A stretch of DNA of 64,000 bases, from the NCBI RefSeq assembly GCF_018139145.2, contig NC_059471.1, positions 87,690,520 to 87,754,519 on the forward strand, read 5' to 3'. The translations under genes and the position numbers were made by a program. This DNA comes from Gymnogyps californianus (taxonomy: Eukaryota; Chordata; Aves; Accipitriformes; Cathartidae). Positions 47,516-59,900 of this stretch are shown in pieces; position 1 is the stretch's first letter, and each line of letters opens with the position of its first letter. Under the pieces are notes generated by a model, which made no database searches, was not told the origin of the DNA, and saw only the letters and a program-made list of their open reading frames with translations.

Positions 47516-47700
47516 TGTCGTGGTTTAAGCCCAGCTGGCCACAAAGCACCACACAGCCACTCACTCACTCCTCCCCCTGGCGGGATGGGGAAGAGAAAAT
47601 ACAACAAAAACCTCGTGGGTAGAGACAAGGACAGGGAGGGATCACTCACCACTTATGGTCACAGGCAAAACAGACTCGATTTTGGGGAAAAATAAACCAA

Positions 47701-47706
47701 TTTAAT
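47701..47706 (-). terminator. LTR polyadenylation signal ATTAAA
   Basis: TTTAAT on the plus strand, downstream in sense orientation of the TATA-like box. Confidence 0.5.
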
Positions 47707-47953
47707 TTGTTAACAACCAAATCAGAGTAGAATGATGAAAAATAGAACCATGTCTTAAAAACACACCTTCCCCCCACCCCTTCCTTCTTCCTGGGCTCAG
47801 CTTTGCTCCCGATTCCTCTACCTCCTCCCCTCCAGCGGCGCAGGGGGATGGGAATGGGGGTTCCAGTCACTTCATTTCACATTGTCTCTGCCACTCCTTC
47901 TTCCTCAGCAGGAGGACTCCTCACACTCTTCCCCTGCTCCAGCGTGGGGTCCT

Positions 47954-48041
47954 CCACGGGCTGCAGGGGAATCTCTGCTCCGGCATTAGCCTCCATGGGC
48001 TGCAGGGGGACAGCCTGCCATCGCACCACGGGCTGCAGGGG
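47954..48041. repeat. Three spaced copies of CCAYGGGCTGCAGGGG
   Basis: Units at 47954-47969, 47993-48008 and 48026-48041, spaced 39 and 33 bp. Two of them are followed by AATCTCTGCTCC. They lie in the transcribed part of LTR copy 3. Confidence 0.9.
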
Positions 48042-48069
48042 AATCTCTGCTCCAGCGCACCTCCTCCCT

Positions 48070-48180
48070 CTCCTCTCCTCACTGTAGCTCTTCTTCTTCT
48101 CCCATCTTCTTCTTCCTCTCCTCCTCTATTTTTACCGCAGCTCTTCTTCTTCCTCTTCTTCTTCTTCCTCCTCCATCTTA
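48070..48180. repeat. CTT/CTC-rich pyrimidine tract
   Basis: Repeated CTTCTT and TCCTC strings, almost pure pyrimidine on this strand, within LTR copy 3. Such tracts can form triplex DNA. Confidence 0.85.
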
Positions 48181-48208
48181 CTCTCCCCCAGGAGTATTTT
48201 TCCCCTTC

Positions 48209-48216
48209 TTAAATAT
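48209..48216 (-). promoter_or_regulatory. TATA-like box of LTR copy 3
   Basis: ATATTTAA on the minus strand, upstream of the purine tract and the ATTAAA signal, in the expected U3 position. Confidence 0.5.
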
Positions 48217-48358
48217 GCTATCCCAGAGGCGCTGCCACTGTCGCTGATGGGCTCGGCCTTGGCCAGAGGCAGGTCCAGGTTGGAGCCAGGGAAGCTTTTA
48301 GTAGCTTCTCACAGGAGCCACCCCTGTAGCCCCTCCCCCACTACACAAACCCAACACA

Positions 48359-51067
48359 AAAGGTTAAAAACAGCCTGACTTGCTCTGCAGACTTTTCAGT
48401 CCTACAGGATTCGGCAAAAATAGAGTGAAGTACTCACATCTTCAAAAATCATTTAGCCAAAGCACTTCATCAAAGGTTAAAGTGCAGAAGCATGAAATAA
48501 GTGAAAAGTTGGCTCACTGGGCTGCAAATTGGCCAAAGAGAGGAAATTAATTTCAAGAGGAAAAGAATTTATAAGGGGTTGTGATAGAGATCACCAGTAG
48601 ATCTTCAGCCTTCCTATATTATATTAACGATGGCACCAAAAGTAAGTTTCTGCTGTCTGCTCCTGATAGTAAATTCTGGCTAACAATAAGGAAAGAACAA
48701 TACAACCAGAAACAGAAAAATGTAAAATATTTATGCAGTGCAGTACTGACAAATAACAACACATGTGAAAGAGAGCAAAAAGTCAAGAAAGAGATCACTA
48801 TTTAAAGGAAAATTGTTGCAGAATTACAAGGAAAATACTTCTGTTCCAGAAAAAATTGTCTATAGCCAATTCAACTCAAAGTGCAGCTTCAGTAAATAAG
48901 ACAAGCTGAATTGCCCTTAGAATTAGGCTCAGCTCTCAGGAAAGCATTTCTTAGGTATATATATAAAAGGCATCAGTAAAATATAATCTAGATTAAATTG
49001 AATTCAATACTTTGGTAAAGAGTGAAAGCGTATGTATAGGTATGTGTAGGCACACATTTACACAATACAAATTGTATCTACTCTGCAGTGTCCTATTGGA
49101 CAGCCTTACTGTGTCTGCGGTTTGTCTCAATCCACATTCCCAAGTGATTTCCACTCTTACTAATTTCATAATCATCATAGGGTGCTCTGCTTTATCAGTA
49201 TGAGGTCTACCGTAGGTCTAGAAAAGACGGACAAGTGGCAGCCACCACCCACCCTGCATCACTAGAGATGCATCAGTAAAGATTGCACCAGCAGAGAGGC
49301 AACCAAACACCACCATTACTAGCTGAAGTTTAAAAATAGGGTTTTCAAATTTCTCAAAGATTCTTCATTTTTTCCTTCAAGCCCTATAGTTTGCTACACA
49401 ATCCACAGATGTGTGAAAGCAGACAAACTCACACCTTCCTCTAACCAAAGGGTTAGGCTGGCCTTCCATTTGTGGCCTCTCTGCCGATGCCCTAGCAAAG
49501 TCTGAAACGAAGAATAATATTTTAAAGTACTTTCTCACTTCTTTAAGAAAGAAAAGAAAACCAAACAAAAGACACTTTGTAATTTATGTTTTACGTTGTG
49601 TTTGCTTTGCATGTGCCATTCAAATACTCCCTATGTGCAGTGTCTCTAACTAGACACTCTTTTTACAATTTTACCATACAAAGTTCCTGAGGAGTAAAAT
49701 AGTCAATGTACATATAAATGTAATAAATTTCTTATATCCTTTCCCAGGATGCTGGTTCTTTCCTTGTCAGATCCCAACACTATTTATAGGAATCTCTGCA
49801 GCTCTTTTTGTCTTCCTGAATTTCAAAAATTGGAGGAAAACTATAACCTGTTTAAGAACAGTCTCTTTCAGGTGTATAACTTTTCCACACTCTGATCTTG
49901 AAAAATTTGGCTAGGAATGCAGACAAACACTGAGCCAGGAAGGTAAGAACTGACATGTGAGATTTCGTGTTGGCATTGAACTAGTGGGCTCAGAGAAATT
50001 ATGGGTTGCTAAAACTTCAGTGTGACCACTGAGGACATGACCAAAGGATTTGGAGAACCTCACAGAGAAGATGCCTGATGAATACTAGGCTAAGGATGGT
50101 ATTAACGGGGGAGAAAATCTATACTGCTTCATCAGAAGAAAAATGCCATCTTGTGCTCCTGAATGGTAAAATATGCAAATGGCACCACTGAGTCAACAAG
50201 TACTGGAGTGGCTAAATCTTTGCACAGAATCTGATGAACTTCTTCATAGCTAAAGGAATCTAAGCAAAAAGTCATGAAATATCTGTCTGGGAACGGGTTT
50301 TAATGCTGCAGGTTACAAAGAAGGCAATGTTGTGTTTTCAAAAGACTGCCTCATTCCTTGCTCTTTGCAGTCAAGTCATAGCTATTTTATCCCATAAAAT
50401 ATGATTTGTGTCAGAACAATGGCAGATTTTTTGAAATCTGTGATGCAGGGCCTGTATCAAATGTCTAGGCATGAAAACAAGAGAGCAAGACAGAAAATGT
50501 CATTTGTTAAAGACACCAACTGTTTAACAAAATATACAATGGAATAATAACCATAAAGAATATCTCCATAGTAAATGTTCAAAATGAAAGGCTTTTGATT
50601 GCTCTTGCTTCTGAAAATTGTGTTTATCTGAGTAAACATAATTGTCTTTGAAGACCCGACTATCCTTTAGCAAGCATTATTTTCCTGTCAATCAACACTT
50701 TGCACAGCCATGCAATTGCACTGTGGCCAGAGTTCTCTGGATACTTCATTACCAGTGGCTCCCAGCTTTCCCAGTGCCACTCTATTTTTAAAAACTGTGC
50801 ACTCTGGGAATTAGCAGTTTTCATAACTGAAGATATTAATGAGAAAAAAATTAGGGAGGAAAAGAATGTCTCCCCAGATAGCTTCACAAAGGGCACCACC
50901 AGAGGGATATAATACGAAGACAAAGCAAAAGCTGAAGATAAATATTCTTGTTTCAGTTTGCACATTCATTTTCCAGACATCAGCCTAAGAACACTAATGC
51001 TAAAAGCAGTGGGAAATAGCCTGGAGAGATTAAGTGACTTCATCTTAATAGACGGTGTTTTGTAAGG
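48359..51067. other. Unique noncoding stretch
   Basis: Starts with the AAAGG duplication. No gene or transposon recognised. Confidence 0.5.
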
Positions 51068-51094
51068 ATGAACTTTAGCAAAATCTTTGATACC
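51068..51094 (+). mobile_element. Possible LINE reverse transcriptase motif A remnant
   Basis: The plus strand reads MNFSKIFDT, close to the DFSKAFDT motif A of CR1/L3 LINEs; the catalytic first aspartate is N here. No further block aligns convincingly, so the limits of the copy are unknown. Confidence 0.35.
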
Positions 51095-54000
51095 TCTATG
51101 CCTTATAATGAGGGCTTTCAATTTGCCTAGCTAATGACAAATCCCAAAACAACTAAACCTTGAATTCCACCGAACTCTGGATTCTGGTGGAAATGTGCAA
51201 GACGTTTTCAATACAAGCAAGTAAAATGTGGGATTCATAATTGTATCAGGAGTATGGAGGTGTGGAAGGCACAGGCTCTGGTGCAGTGATTTGAATGGCA
51301 GCACTAGGCTCCCAATGTGTAAAATAATAATAGTTTTGGACAGTAGTGATGAAAAAAAAAGCTATTACAGGTCTTTTGGTTCAGAGCTTACCACACAGGA
51401 CTCTTCTTTCAAGGGTAGTTTTTTTAATCCTTTCTCAAAGCTAGGTTTACATCTTTCCAATGAAGGGCTTATAATTTTTCCTTTATTAGGTTCACAGTCA
51501 TCTGCATTTGTTGCATTTGACTGATATCTGACTTTCTAGTACTTCAAGTAAACTCCAAAAGCGGAAAAGAAACACAGTGGGTTTGATGTCAGCTTTATTT
51601 TGGCCAGAACTAGATTCCTACTTTCCACTGAAAGTCTTGAATCCTTTATTACAAGCAAGACTTACATAAAAATGAAGATGTAAATTTCAAATGGATATGT
51701 AAAATTGAAAAGTAGGAAACTGTGAAGACAAACATGAGGCAATACATCACTAAGAGCCCCAGTTTCTTTTTGACGTGTCATAACATTTCCCATAATGTCA
51801 TGGCTGACTGCCCACCTACTGCAATACGTAGGCTTAAAAAAATGGTTTCAATGAGCCAGGCCTTTAATTACTAAGAATGGAAGACACATTCATCTACTCC
51901 ACTAAATAGATCCCCTTTTTCTTCCATTTTCAGACCCTCCAAATACTGTAATTTTTAACTACATCTCCAAAAATCAGTGTTTTTTGTCAAGCTGCACATT
52001 ACCTTCTCTGGTTCTCATCACGTATCTCCTTCCATTGTTAATTTCTTTTTCACCAAGGAGATCGCTAATACTTAATTCAAATGGAAATTTGGTATGATCA
52101 CTTATAAATTGCTTTCCATAATCAGTTACAGAAAAATAACAGAAAGTTGAATAAAAGCTGTCTTTCATGCAGCTATGTAAACTATGAAAATATAAATTAA
52201 AAAAGCAGTAGATTGAACATAATGACCAGCAAAAAATCATCAAAGTAACTTTCAATACACTTGAGGCACTCAGCTAACCGCAAAGTCAGGGGGTACTAAT
52301 CCAGAAGACTACAGCTATGGGCAGAATTTCTCCCTCCTTCCAAATGCTGACATATATACCTAAAAACAGTGACCATTTTTACGTTGAATCTACTCCACAT
52401 AGCTTGACAGATAAAATTAACCTACAATACTAAGCAAATAAAGTCAGTGCATGCTGGTCTGAACACAGACTTTCTGTTCTACTGGAACACAGCAGATTTG
52501 TTTTCATTGTGAATAGGGACAAAAGGAAAAGCTGAATTCTATTTTGTAAGGAAATTTAATAAAACAAAAATAATTGGATAAACTAAAATGTTCCACTTCA
52601 AAAAATGAATATTTTTGTTCAGATTTTTATTTAGTATTACGTTCAGTTAGACTACAGGTCATGAAAATAAGAAGTATTTTTAAATGAGAAACTGCAATGT
52701 TTCATTATGGGTAAGAGTGAAAAAGACATTTTCATCATTTTTCCCTAATTAGAATTTATTGAAAGTGATGTTTTACACAGTTTTACTATTTATAAATAGA
52801 AATGCTTTTTTCAATGAGAAACTTCTGTTTCAGAAAACTCTCCAGTTCTTACTTCCACAACTGAGAAAATAATGTGACTGTGTTATCAGTCCATAGTACA
52901 ACTTTTAAAGGGCTGAGAATTTCATCAGAATCAAATCAAACAAAAATCCACATAGGCAAAAAAAAATCTGTTGGAGCTGACAGATTGTTAAAAGTGTAGA
53001 TACTAGAGACAAGCCAGAAATTAAGTGCAAACTGTGTGTCCTGTACGCTGTATACATTGAAAACCCAGCAAGCAATAAGATAATATTACAGAATGAAGAG
53101 CATTAAATGCCAAGGGTAGCAGATATAGAAAGAGGAAGTCAATGAATGCACATAAGAAGTCATCAAGAAGTGGAAGCAATGAAGGAACACTCACACAAAT
53201 ATGCCACAAAGTGAACAAAAAAGATGCCCTTAGTCAGAGGCTATTGCAGTGGTACATTATGGGAAGGAAACAGTCAGAGTGTGCACCAAGACTTTAAGTG
53301 TGACCATTACGAAACAGGCAAAACAGGAAGAAAAAACAATATAAGATAATTTTATATCTTGCAGACAGGTCTTTATGCAGAAATCAGTTTGGGGAACTAA
53401 AAGTCTACAGAGTCCCTGGTTATGCTCAGTTTTGTATCAACCAGCAAAAACAGGAAGAAAAATATCACTTTCAGCAAGGGATTAAACCAAGCAATGGCTC
53501 AAAAAATAAAGACCATCCACTTAATCTTTATTCATACATGCAGAATTAGTCCAGACACTAAGAATAAGTCCAAAAAACAAGCGATTAAGCTGATAAATCT
53601 CAAAATTAGAATATTTATTATGCACTGTATTATGCACACTTACCCACCCAATATTAAAAATTGCAATCCAGTGAAATGAAGGAAATGGTTGTACCACAGA
53701 CTGTTGTAAAACGCTGCTTGGAGCAGTCAGAGCTGTCAGACAATATGTTGTTTAATATCATGATAAAGGAGATCACAGGTGAGGAAGCTAAGAGAATGGA
53801 CTGGGGGTTTCTGCAGGGGCAGAGGGGGCAAAGGGGTTAGCTCCAAAAGATTCGCTACCAGCAAGTTTTTCTTTACCAGCTGTGGGACAAACCCTGACAA
53901 CCTTGCTGCTTTGGAGGACGGATATAAAACATGCTTGATGCCTAGTGGTCAGTTGGATGCCTCCTTTAGGAGGCAAAGAAACGTTAAGCCAGGAGACAAA

Positions 54001-56239
54001 GTTTTCCCAAGCCAAGTTCCAGCATGAGACAACATAACCGGAGGCACTCCGCCCCTGAGACCTGGAGTGCTCAGGCAAAGAAACACTCTTACCTCAGGTT
54101 TTAATTTTTATTTGATTTATATCAGAAAGAATATTTAATAGCTCCCCTATTCACCTACTTGCTCTGTAATGCTCACACACACAGAGTATGCAGATTACAA
54201 GACAGACTAATGCCTCTCTCCACTGAAATGACTGTAATAGCAAAGCCATTTTGCAAATGACATTGTAAGTATCAGCTCAGATAATTCCGGAAAATTAATG
54301 CCCCATATGAAATGCAGCCCCAGAGCTCAGGGAATACTTTTTATGCTTTAGTCTTTTTATTCTTACTTTATATATATTGTTTACTATGCTGTTACTATAT
54401 ATACATATATCGTCAGATGTGCAAGACTTTTGCAGTATGAGGGGTAAAATATCTTTTCGTTTTTTCCCTCCTGTTTTTCAGCATGAGGATAATGCAATCA
54501 TTTGGCAGCCTTTAAAAGTGAAAAAGCTTTGGATCTCAAGCTTTGGGTCTCAGAATCAGCTAACATGAATGCTGAGAGCTGCCGAACAGAGAGGTGAACA
54601 GCTTGCAGGTGGAGATCCGAGGCATGCAACAACGACAGACTCAGTTTCTCCTAACCTGGAGAAGGGGATGGGAAAGCCACATGCACCTCCAGGCAGCAAT
54701 TCATTCATCTTATGTGCCTTTAAATTGCCCTGCAGAGGTGCCACTCTCTCTCTGCAGTGACAGATGGAGGCCAAATCATTAGCATGGACTAAAGCACCTG
54801 ATTTTTTGAAGGTTCAGAGTACTTTAGAGAGATCCTATCCAAAAGACTGTCTGACTCTGCAGGAGAGGGACAAGGAAGAAAAGCTTCACAGGACATTACC
54901 AGAAGAATAATAAGGGTGGAAGGACAAGGTGACTGGAAGAGTAACGCAAGTTTGCTGGTTGTTTGCTTTTAAATTTGTTGACATATTTATTTTTTTGAGA
55001 CATACAGAAGTGCCTCATTCTATTTACGCTATTAGTAAATTGATATTATTTACTACTAATAAGAAACCATTATCTTTAAACTGAGAGTTTTCATATGCCT
55101 CTCATTGTTTCAGACTGTACAATCATTGAACAGAAAGGGCAAATTCTTTCCTTGGCCAGATCCTTGGAGGTTCCCCAGTCCACAGGGAGCTAGACACAGG
55201 CTTTAGCCATTAAGAGGAAAGCATCCATAATACATTAAACAAACTACAAGAATCCTCTGAAGGGGTTGCATCTAAAGCAAAATTAAGTAGGCGAAGAGGA
55301 AGGAGCCTATATACCTCAAAGATGTTCTGAACTGCAGCACATTTTGATCTGTGACTTACACAATGCAGATAAAGAATATTCACTCTTTGTTCATATATCA
55401 TTTAGTATACCCAGCTCTTCCAGGCACTGACATCAATTTTAATTTATTATCTTCTTTCTGAGCATTTTGATCTTTTCTCTGCTTCAAGGCTGTGGTAGCT
55501 GCTTTTGATACGTTATGTTTGAGCATTCATAGGGTTTTTATTGTCATACTAATTGTGGTAACTCATGTCTCGTGTTGTCTTTTTACTGACTTTTGGCTCC
55601 AAGTCAATCTCATAAATGGATGAAATGAGCTCTCTTATTGCATTTACTTGGTTGCAGGACATCAAAAAATACTTTGCAGAAACTCAAGTTCCTAATATGC
55701 AAAGACCCTCATGATCATTTGAAGATCTGAAGATCCTACTCAGGGCTCATCAATTATTAGTTGAAAGTTAGAGCTAGGAAACAGATTTTGTTATGGAATC
55801 TCTAAGTCTGCCAATTCCTTCTGACTGAACTTCTTGATAGGAAACATGGAACATTACAGTCAAAAGGAATTATAAGGACAAAATTAAAAGCAAATTAAAA
55901 AAAGACAGAGGATGGAGTCACAAGTTCTTTTTGCTGCTAAAACTACTGGAAAGCAAAACTACATCCTACCACTTAGACAGTAATTTCCACTTTATTCTTA
56001 TCTCCTTCCCTTTCTTACAAATTTCTTTGCATGCAATTATATTATTGTTTTAGTTAGGATCAAAAGTGAATCTTCTCTCTCTCCCCTTTGGTTTGCTCTG
56101 GTTCACTGGTTTTCTGGTTCAGAGGGGTCTCAGAGCAAGTGAATTAGATTCCAAGCAGGGTTCCTCACTGGTCAGTACTACTGGAGCCTTGTACATTCAA
56201 CATTTTCTTGATAACCCAAGCGTTGTAACAGAGGTCATG
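51095..56239. other. Long noncoding stretch
   Basis: No gene recognised. Mostly AT-rich. A GC-richer patch at 53780-54080 holds an ATATAAAA string (53921-53928) and frames open on both strands (53779-54027 plus, 53788-54078 minus); it may be an unclassified element, see findings. Confidence 0.45.
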
Positions 56240-56990
56240 CTTTGTTAGATGACAATGGGATGTGCAGGACTGCAAACACTGGGAGACATTAAAATGCAAG
56301 ATGTTCTGACAAACTGGAGAAATGGTCTCGAAAAATGCAATTCAGTAAGCATAAATTCTACCTCTAGATTAGTGTACACAAATACAACATGGGAAACAAC
56401 CAACCATGGCAGCAGCCATGCTGGAAAAAATCTGGGGGATGCAAACAGAAAATGACTTAGCGATGGCCTACTGCTGTGGAAATTAGTGCTCCTTATACTG
56501 GGATATACAAACAGGAATATAATCTTTAAGAGGTATGAAATAATCCTCTTTCCCACTTTTTTCACCAGCCATGGAGTCTCAGCAGGTCTGATGTTAGGTG
56601 TTGGGTATCATCTTTCAAGAAAGATGTAGACTAGCAAAAGAGAACCTAGAGGAGAATGCTGAGTAAAGTCAAAGAAGAGATTTGACCTTTTGGTCAAATT
56701 GGAATTGTTTTATCAGGAGAAGAATGCTTGCAAGGCATGAAAGAAAATACATTATCTGTGAATCAGATGAAATACTAAGAGTTTAGATTGCAGCAAAGGG
56801 CTTTGAGAAGTTTTCGGTGTTGGTTAAGCCAGCAGAATAAATTTTTCTGGAGGGTGATAAAAACTCCATCAGCACAGTTTTAAGCACTGTTTGATTGAAC
56901 TGTTTGATTGAAACCATCAGAAACGTCATAGGTAGAGGGATCTTGGCTTGGAGCAAAGAACCCTCAGTCCAGATGGCAGACACAGCTCAA
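56240..56990 (+). mobile_element. Ancient CR1/L3-type LINE, 3' part including the end
   Basis: The longest old LINE copy here. In order: ACAAACTGGAGAAATGG (56309-56325), the L..W segment after FADD; CAATTCAGTAAGC (56339-56351), the KFS segment; LGYTNRNIIFKRYEIILF (from 56498), aligning with [17 protein letters not shown] of the CR1 at 2774-3548; AGAAAGATGTAGAC (56618-56631), the KKD.D segment; then TTAGATTGCAGC, GGAGGGTGATAAAAACTCC and GGATCTTGGCTTGGAGC (56939-56955), which track the ORF2 end and 3' UTR of L3-type elements. Many frameshifts are present. No octamer tail is recognisable. Limits are approximate. Confidence 0.65.
56886..56911. repeat. Perfect 13-bp tandem duplication
   Basis: ACTGTTTGATTGA occurs twice in tandem, inside the old LINE, so it is a later local event. 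Confidence 0.95.
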
Positions 56991-59900
56991 ATGAATAGCC
57001 TGCAGTCTGTCTGTTATGTCCTGTATTTTTGCTCAGCAGATGACAAAAAGATATACTAGGATTTAATACTTTGCAAATTCTACCAGAAGATCCACATAGG
57101 CTTGGTTAGTCCAAAATTTCCACAAGGCATCACACCTACTGTGTATGCAGAGTTGATCTTAGACAGGACAGGGACTTTCTATATGGGATGCGTGATCATC
57201 ACACAGCCCTGTCAGCACTACTGCTCAGACACATTGCTGCCTTAACATCACTGCACATGGTGGTGCTAATGAGGGAGAGCAATGTCCTGCTAACCTCTGT
57301 CCTTCATTTGATGACCCCCTAGTGTCCCCTCCATCTGACTTTCATGTTGCTTTTAAGGGACAGTCAATCAGATCATTGCTTTTTTCCTCTTCCTCACTGT
57401 TTCCCCTGACTCTCCCTCTGCTGCATTTTTCTCTGGTTTTCTATCCCATGTGCCTCCTCCATTCCTTCTATTTGTAGCATTTTTCAGAGCCACGCCTCCT
57501 TTTTTCGACACAGTTTGCATCCATTTAAAATGTGTACGTGTGTTATTAGCTTTCTCTTCAGGTCTTGCAGCTGGGGTTTCTTCTGTCTCTGAGGCCTTGT
57601 CAGAGTTCATCACTTTAAATGCCAAACACGGAAGGGCTTCACAATCAACATGGACATGCCAACAACTCTGGCTATCTATCTCACTTCTTACAAAAACAAT
57701 CCAGCACCTCATCAGTCAGCCCACTTAGTTTTCTGTCACCTGATTGTTGTAGGTTATGACCAAACATCTCCAGACAGAGATGTGGGCCCATTTCTTGGCA
57801 CTTGACGGAAGTGATGAGGATAAACCAAAAGCAAATCAAACCCGCTATAATTCAATATTATTGGAAAAGGTGAGACTGGGTTCTTTGACTGCTAGTGGCT
57901 TATGAAAGAGCAATTCTTAAATATTATTGTATTTGAAAGACACCAGTTAATACCATATAATATACACTATTAGCTATTGATACACTTGCTTTGTTTAGGG
58001 AAATTTGAAGAATAAAACAGATTGCTGTTTCCATCAAAACACTTCAAGCTGGATTTAATAGTGCTGAAATGCTAATTATGAATTGTACTTCACATCATAC
58101 ACTGCAGACTAATTTAAAAAGAGGAAAACATATTATGTTAAATACCACAATGCATGCACTATGAGTCATCTAAGCATATGATGAACTGGAACAATACCAG
58201 CAGCGCAACATAAAGCAGCTGAATTTAAGCTAGAGGGAGTACAAAACCTTTTGATCAGGCCTAGTATATGACTGAGAGCGTATACAGCTGCACATACACC
58301 ATTAGATTTCTGGCAAAGAAAACAATGTGAACATTTTTTCTCTCTCCCTCTTCTTTCCCCCAGTGCAACTCTTCCAAATATATTTGCATTAAGTCACTAA
58401 GAAGCTAAATAAATACAGTCTTGTTTGTATGAAGAACAGGCAGCTTCAACATCAGTTCCCCATGCTCCACTGTGAAGCTGACCATACTCATATTACACAG
58501 ATGCTTGCTTTTAGCATCCTAATGAGAACTTTCAAGAATTCAATGACTATTAAATTAGCTTTACTGAATGTTATCAGGATGCTTCTGAGGGTTTCGTATT
58601 ATCCTATCAGCACAGGAAGGAAGGAATACCACACTGTCAATCCAATTATTTTTCTGTGTACTTTTTGCAAGGAGGGGAAGGGTGAAGCACATGATTTGTC
58701 TTCCTCAGGGGAAGAAGAAGAAGGGAGCTGTCATATTTGGGAATTCAGTACCAGTTCTCCAGAACTTGAAGAAAGCCACTTCTGTCAAAGCCTCTCAGCT
58801 CTTTCAGTAACCACCAGCTTTTAGTGGTCACTGTAGCATTTCCAGAGGCACTGGCTCCCTCTGAAACAGCTATTGAGTGGACACACAGTCATACAGGATA
58901 CTCCTCAGTATCCACAACACAGAGCTGGAATTCAAACAAGTTAGTTTAGCCTCTGCCTCACTTAACAGCAAATCTTCCCCGAGGTCTCCTTGGAAGAAGC
59001 TCTGGAAAAGCCCACCTGGCTTCCTCCCTCAGTTGGGCTCTGAAGCACTCTCAGAAGTGAGATACCTGGGTGAGGAGGTGTGGTTGCTCACAGGGAGCCC
59101 TCCACTTTCAGGAGAAAGGCCAGAACACTGGTCCCTCATCCTTCTGTCCCATAATTTTCCATGTTTTCCCCAGTACCTTGGAGCAATGTCCAAAGTAGTA
59201 TTACAGAGGGTAATGTACTACAGTTATAGTTCCATAGTTACATTGTACGAATGCTAGATATTTTTAAATAGGCATTGCATGGACACGTCTCCTTTCTCTC
59301 AGCATTCCTCCTTCACATCCCTGGATACTCACATTTTCCTCTAAAATATGCACTAGAAAGCTTTTTGGTACTTTACTCTCTTGATTTCCATTCTGGTAGT
59401 TGTGTTTCCTCAACTCTTTTCTGAGGCTCAAGCATTAACAGGTCTCCATTGGTTCAAAATTGTATTCAGTTTCTGAGATGTGTAACAACCCTGTTAAGAA
59501 CTGAGCCAGCAACTAGAGTAGGAATTTTTATATATAAATCCTCAGATGTCCCACTGTGCCCATCATTCATCAACAGCTCAGTCAACTGCCCTGCTATTAG
59601 AAATGGATGATGCCAGCAGGGATCAAAGCACAAGGGACTCTGAGTGCGTATTAACTGAATTAAATTGTAAATGTATTAAACTTCCATGAATTCACAGGTT
59701 GATTTTAGCTTGTTTAGCAACTAAACTTCTACTGGGTGGGTACAACAATACCCACATACAAATATATACCTACAAAAAGAGGGAATCAATACTCTCAACA
59801 CATTGCAAATTTAAAAGAACCAAACACAATTAAAACCTGCTTAGCTTAGCAGTAACACAGAAGAATATAATTATTTCTCACAGTGCTTAGATTACCTTCT

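Larger units (their letters stand above)
47516..48358 (-). mobile_element. Solo LTR of an avian endogenous retrovirus, copy 3 (longer, mosaic)
   Basis: An 843-bp element from TGTCGTGG to CCAACACA with a perfect 5-bp duplication AAAGG (47511-47515 and 48359-48363). The first 110 bp or so (U5 on the minus strand) resembles copies 1, 2 and 4, whereas the rest is unrelated to them. In sense order on the minus strand there is a TATA-like ATATTTAA (48209-48216), a long GAA/GGA-rich purine tract (48090-48180 region), three copies of a CCCCTGCAGCCC(A/G)TGG unit, and ATTAAA (47701-47706). It is thus a different LTR family sharing a U5 end, probably by recombination. There is no internal coding sequence. 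The exact family is not named here. Confidence 0.9.

Noticed and set aside
57368..57712. 114-codon minus-strand frame with a charged C-terminus
   Set aside because: No recognised family; the opposite strand has a 92-codon frame over the same bases.
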